Source: an uncultured Alphaproteobacteria bacterium (GTDB lineage Bacteria > Pseudomonadota > Alphaproteobacteria > UBA7887). From it: DNA of 14,601 nt. The notes beneath the pieces were generated by a model. That model did no database searches. It saw only the letters and a program-made list of their open reading frames with translations, and was not told where the DNA came from. Below, one piece after another: positions 13,517 through 14,601 of the stretch; position 1 is the stretch's first letter; every line of letters begins with the position of its first letter. The position numbers were made by a program, and so were the translations under genes. The stretch covers positions 1 to 14,601 of the forward strand of contig CAJWOI010000029.1 of NCBI GenBank assembly GCA_913044255.1. Reading direction: 5' to 3'.

Positions 13517-14601
13517 ATTGGTCCTCCTTCTTTGTTTTCCCCATATCAACGTAGCGTGGCCACTCACCGGCCACGATCGACTGGATTGACAATCCCTCCT
13601 GACCTAACCGACTTCTATAAATCCCCAAATTGGTGAGTACTCGGCGAAGAAACCGGCGCGTCTCACGCGACGGAACGCTTTCTATAAACAAGAGCGGATC
13701 GTCACGATAATCTACTTCCTCCCTCCACTTCTTAAGTGTCGTAGGTCCCCTATTGTACGCAGCCAACGCAAACAATAAATCTCCGTCAAACACCTCACTG
13801 CTTAATAAATGTCTAACATAACGCTGCCCAAGCTCAATGTTTAGCCGCCGATCGTAAAGACTATCCGCGTTTCCGTTGCCGTGATAGCGATTCTTGCCAT
13901 CAACAAATGTTGCTGTCCGTGGCATCAATTGCATCAATCCGCGCGCACCCCGACGGCTTCGAGCACGTTCGTTGAAGATTGACTCCTGGCGCACGAGAGC
14001 GAGCAAAATTGCCTGGTCAACAAGATAGCCGCTCTCTGGCTTCCAATTTGGTACAGGGTACAACGCTACTTCGTATGATCGACTGACCGCCTCCTCCAAC
14101 AACCCTCCAATTCTGATTTGCAGCGCAGGCAGATCGAGTGCCGCCGCAAGGCGAAGAACTGCCTCCGAACGTTGAGTGTCGGCATCAGGAAAATATTTGC
14201 GCAACTCGTCTTCGGCCAGACGATGCTTTCCCACTTCGACAAGTGCGATCGCACGCCGCACATGCTCAACCTCCAACAATTTTTCCAGATCCTTGGAACG
14301 CAGACCCAGCGGAGCCCAATCAAACGGAGGCTGCACCCCCAACGAATTTAGCGCAAGCAAACCGTACAAAGTGCGCGGCGACTCTGCAGCCTGGCGCAGC
14401 ATTACCTCGGCCAAACCATGGCGACCCACGACCGCATGGACGCGGGCTGCCCAGTATGCACCGCCCGCTGTTAAGAACTCATCACTAGTCTCAGCAGCCG
14501 CCAGGAATTGAAAAAAAGTCATCGCAGCATCCAAATACCCCAGTCGCCACGCGGCAAGACCAGAAATCCAATAAGCCTCGGGCACATATTTCCCCGATCT
14601 G
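13503..14601 (-). CDS. Slt-type soluble lytic transglycosylase (N-terminus outside the window)
   Basis: This periplasmic enzyme cleaves peptidoglycan glycan strands without water, leaving 1,6-anhydro ends. The frame stays open to the right edge (a GTG at 14585 is preceded by further coding residues), so only the last 365 or so residues are visible. The superhelical helper region (YWISGLAAWRLG, GAYWAARVH, RTLYGLLAL) is followed by the goose-lysozyme-like catalytic domain. The catalytic glutamate is in LVRQESIFNERA, and the motifs GARGLMQLMPRTA and ALAAYNRGP are complete. YPVPNWKP at the domain border also fits Slt. The C-terminus is unusually charged (KTKKEDQF). It ends inside the start of moaB. 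Family members are usually about 600-700 aa, so roughly half is missing at this edge. Confidence 0.92.
   Translation of the reverse strand, partial: RSGKYVPEAYWISGLAAWRLGYLDAAMTFFQFLAAAETSDEFLTAGGAYWAARVHAVVGRHGLAEVMLRQAAESPRTLYGLLALNSLGVQPPFDWAPLGLRSKDLEKLLEVEHVRRAIALVEVGKHRLAEDELRKYFPDADTQRSEAVLRLAAALDLPALQIRIGGLLEEAVSRSYEVALYPVPNWKPESGYLVDQAILLALVRQESIFNERARSRRGARGLMQLMPRTATFVDGKNRYHGNGNADSLYDRRLNIELGQRYVRHLLSSEVFDGDLLFALAAYNRGPTTLKKWREEVDYRDDPLLFIESVPSRETRRFLRRVLTNLGIYRSRLGQEGLSIQSIVAGEWPRYVDMGKTKKEDQFAQD
13523..13529 (-). promoter_or_regulatory. strong ribosome binding site fixing the moaB TTG start
   Basis: AAGGAGG, an exact match to the anti-Shine-Dalgarno core, lies six bases before the TTG at 13516. 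It is embedded in codons for the Lys-Lys-Glu-Asp stretch at the very end of the lytic transglycosylase. It marks the true start of moaB and implies that ribosomes finishing the upstream gene can reload here. Confidence 0.8.

Overview
This window is about 14.6 kb of bacterial chromosome, almost certainly from an alphaproteobacterium. Four things point that way. The membrane (F0) part of ATP synthase forms its own operon with split b and b' subunits and no F1 genes beside it. There is a CcrM-type GANTC methyltransferase with the C-terminal extension typical of this class. A DciA-type helicase loader lies next to mutY. The gene order rnhB - ccrM - mutY - dciA - dsbA-like - smc - atp is familiar from this class. 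Base composition looks close to half GC by eye (not counted). I cannot name the genus. All recognised genes look intact, apart from the one cut by the right edge.

Layout, left to right. Positions 1-226 are the non-coding end of the atp operon, with a weak terminator-like hairpin just after atpF. Positions 227-2613 (minus strand) hold the F0 operon atpI-atpB-atpE-atpF'-atpF, read right to left from a good sigma70-like promoter (2663-2691). Positions 2749-6273 (minus) are smc. Positions 6428-7390 (minus) hold a periplasmic DsbA-like thiol oxidoreductase and a compact DciA (DUF721) protein. mutY (7457-8554, plus) diverges from dciA across a short gap holding a perfect 12-bp palindrome, and converges on ccrM (8577-9689, minus). 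Upstream of ccrM are three GANTC sites, one matching the GcrA consensus, and then rnhB (9841-10473, minus) and a PA0069-type radical SAM protein (10496-11551, minus). A two-gene plus-strand unit follows (11651-12987) encoding a family-2 glycosyltransferase (TIGR04283) and a DUF2064/TIGR04282 nucleotidyltransferase-like partner. It runs into the end of moaB (12962-13516, minus). moaB starts inside the end of an Slt-type lytic transglycosylase gene (13503 to the right edge, minus), whose N-terminus is outside the window.

How the genes fit together: the middle of the window is a genome-maintenance neighbourhood. It covers chromosome organisation (Smc), helicase loading (DciA), oxidative-lesion repair (MutY), cell-cycle DNA methylation (CcrM) and RNA/DNA hybrid removal (RNase HII). 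It borders the proton channel of ATP synthase on one side and accessory metabolic or envelope genes on the other. There are no insertion sequences, phage genes, CRISPR arrays, tRNAs or rRNAs that I can see, and no gene-free stretch longer than 300 bases.

I did not find an obviously new multi-gene system. The points most worth following are regulatory: the GANTC/GcrA-like sites at ccrM, a phased direct repeat at the atp promoter, the mutY/dciA palindrome, the Shine-Dalgarno-driven TTG start of moaB nested in the transglycosylase gene, and the poorly understood glycosyltransferase pair and radical SAM protein.
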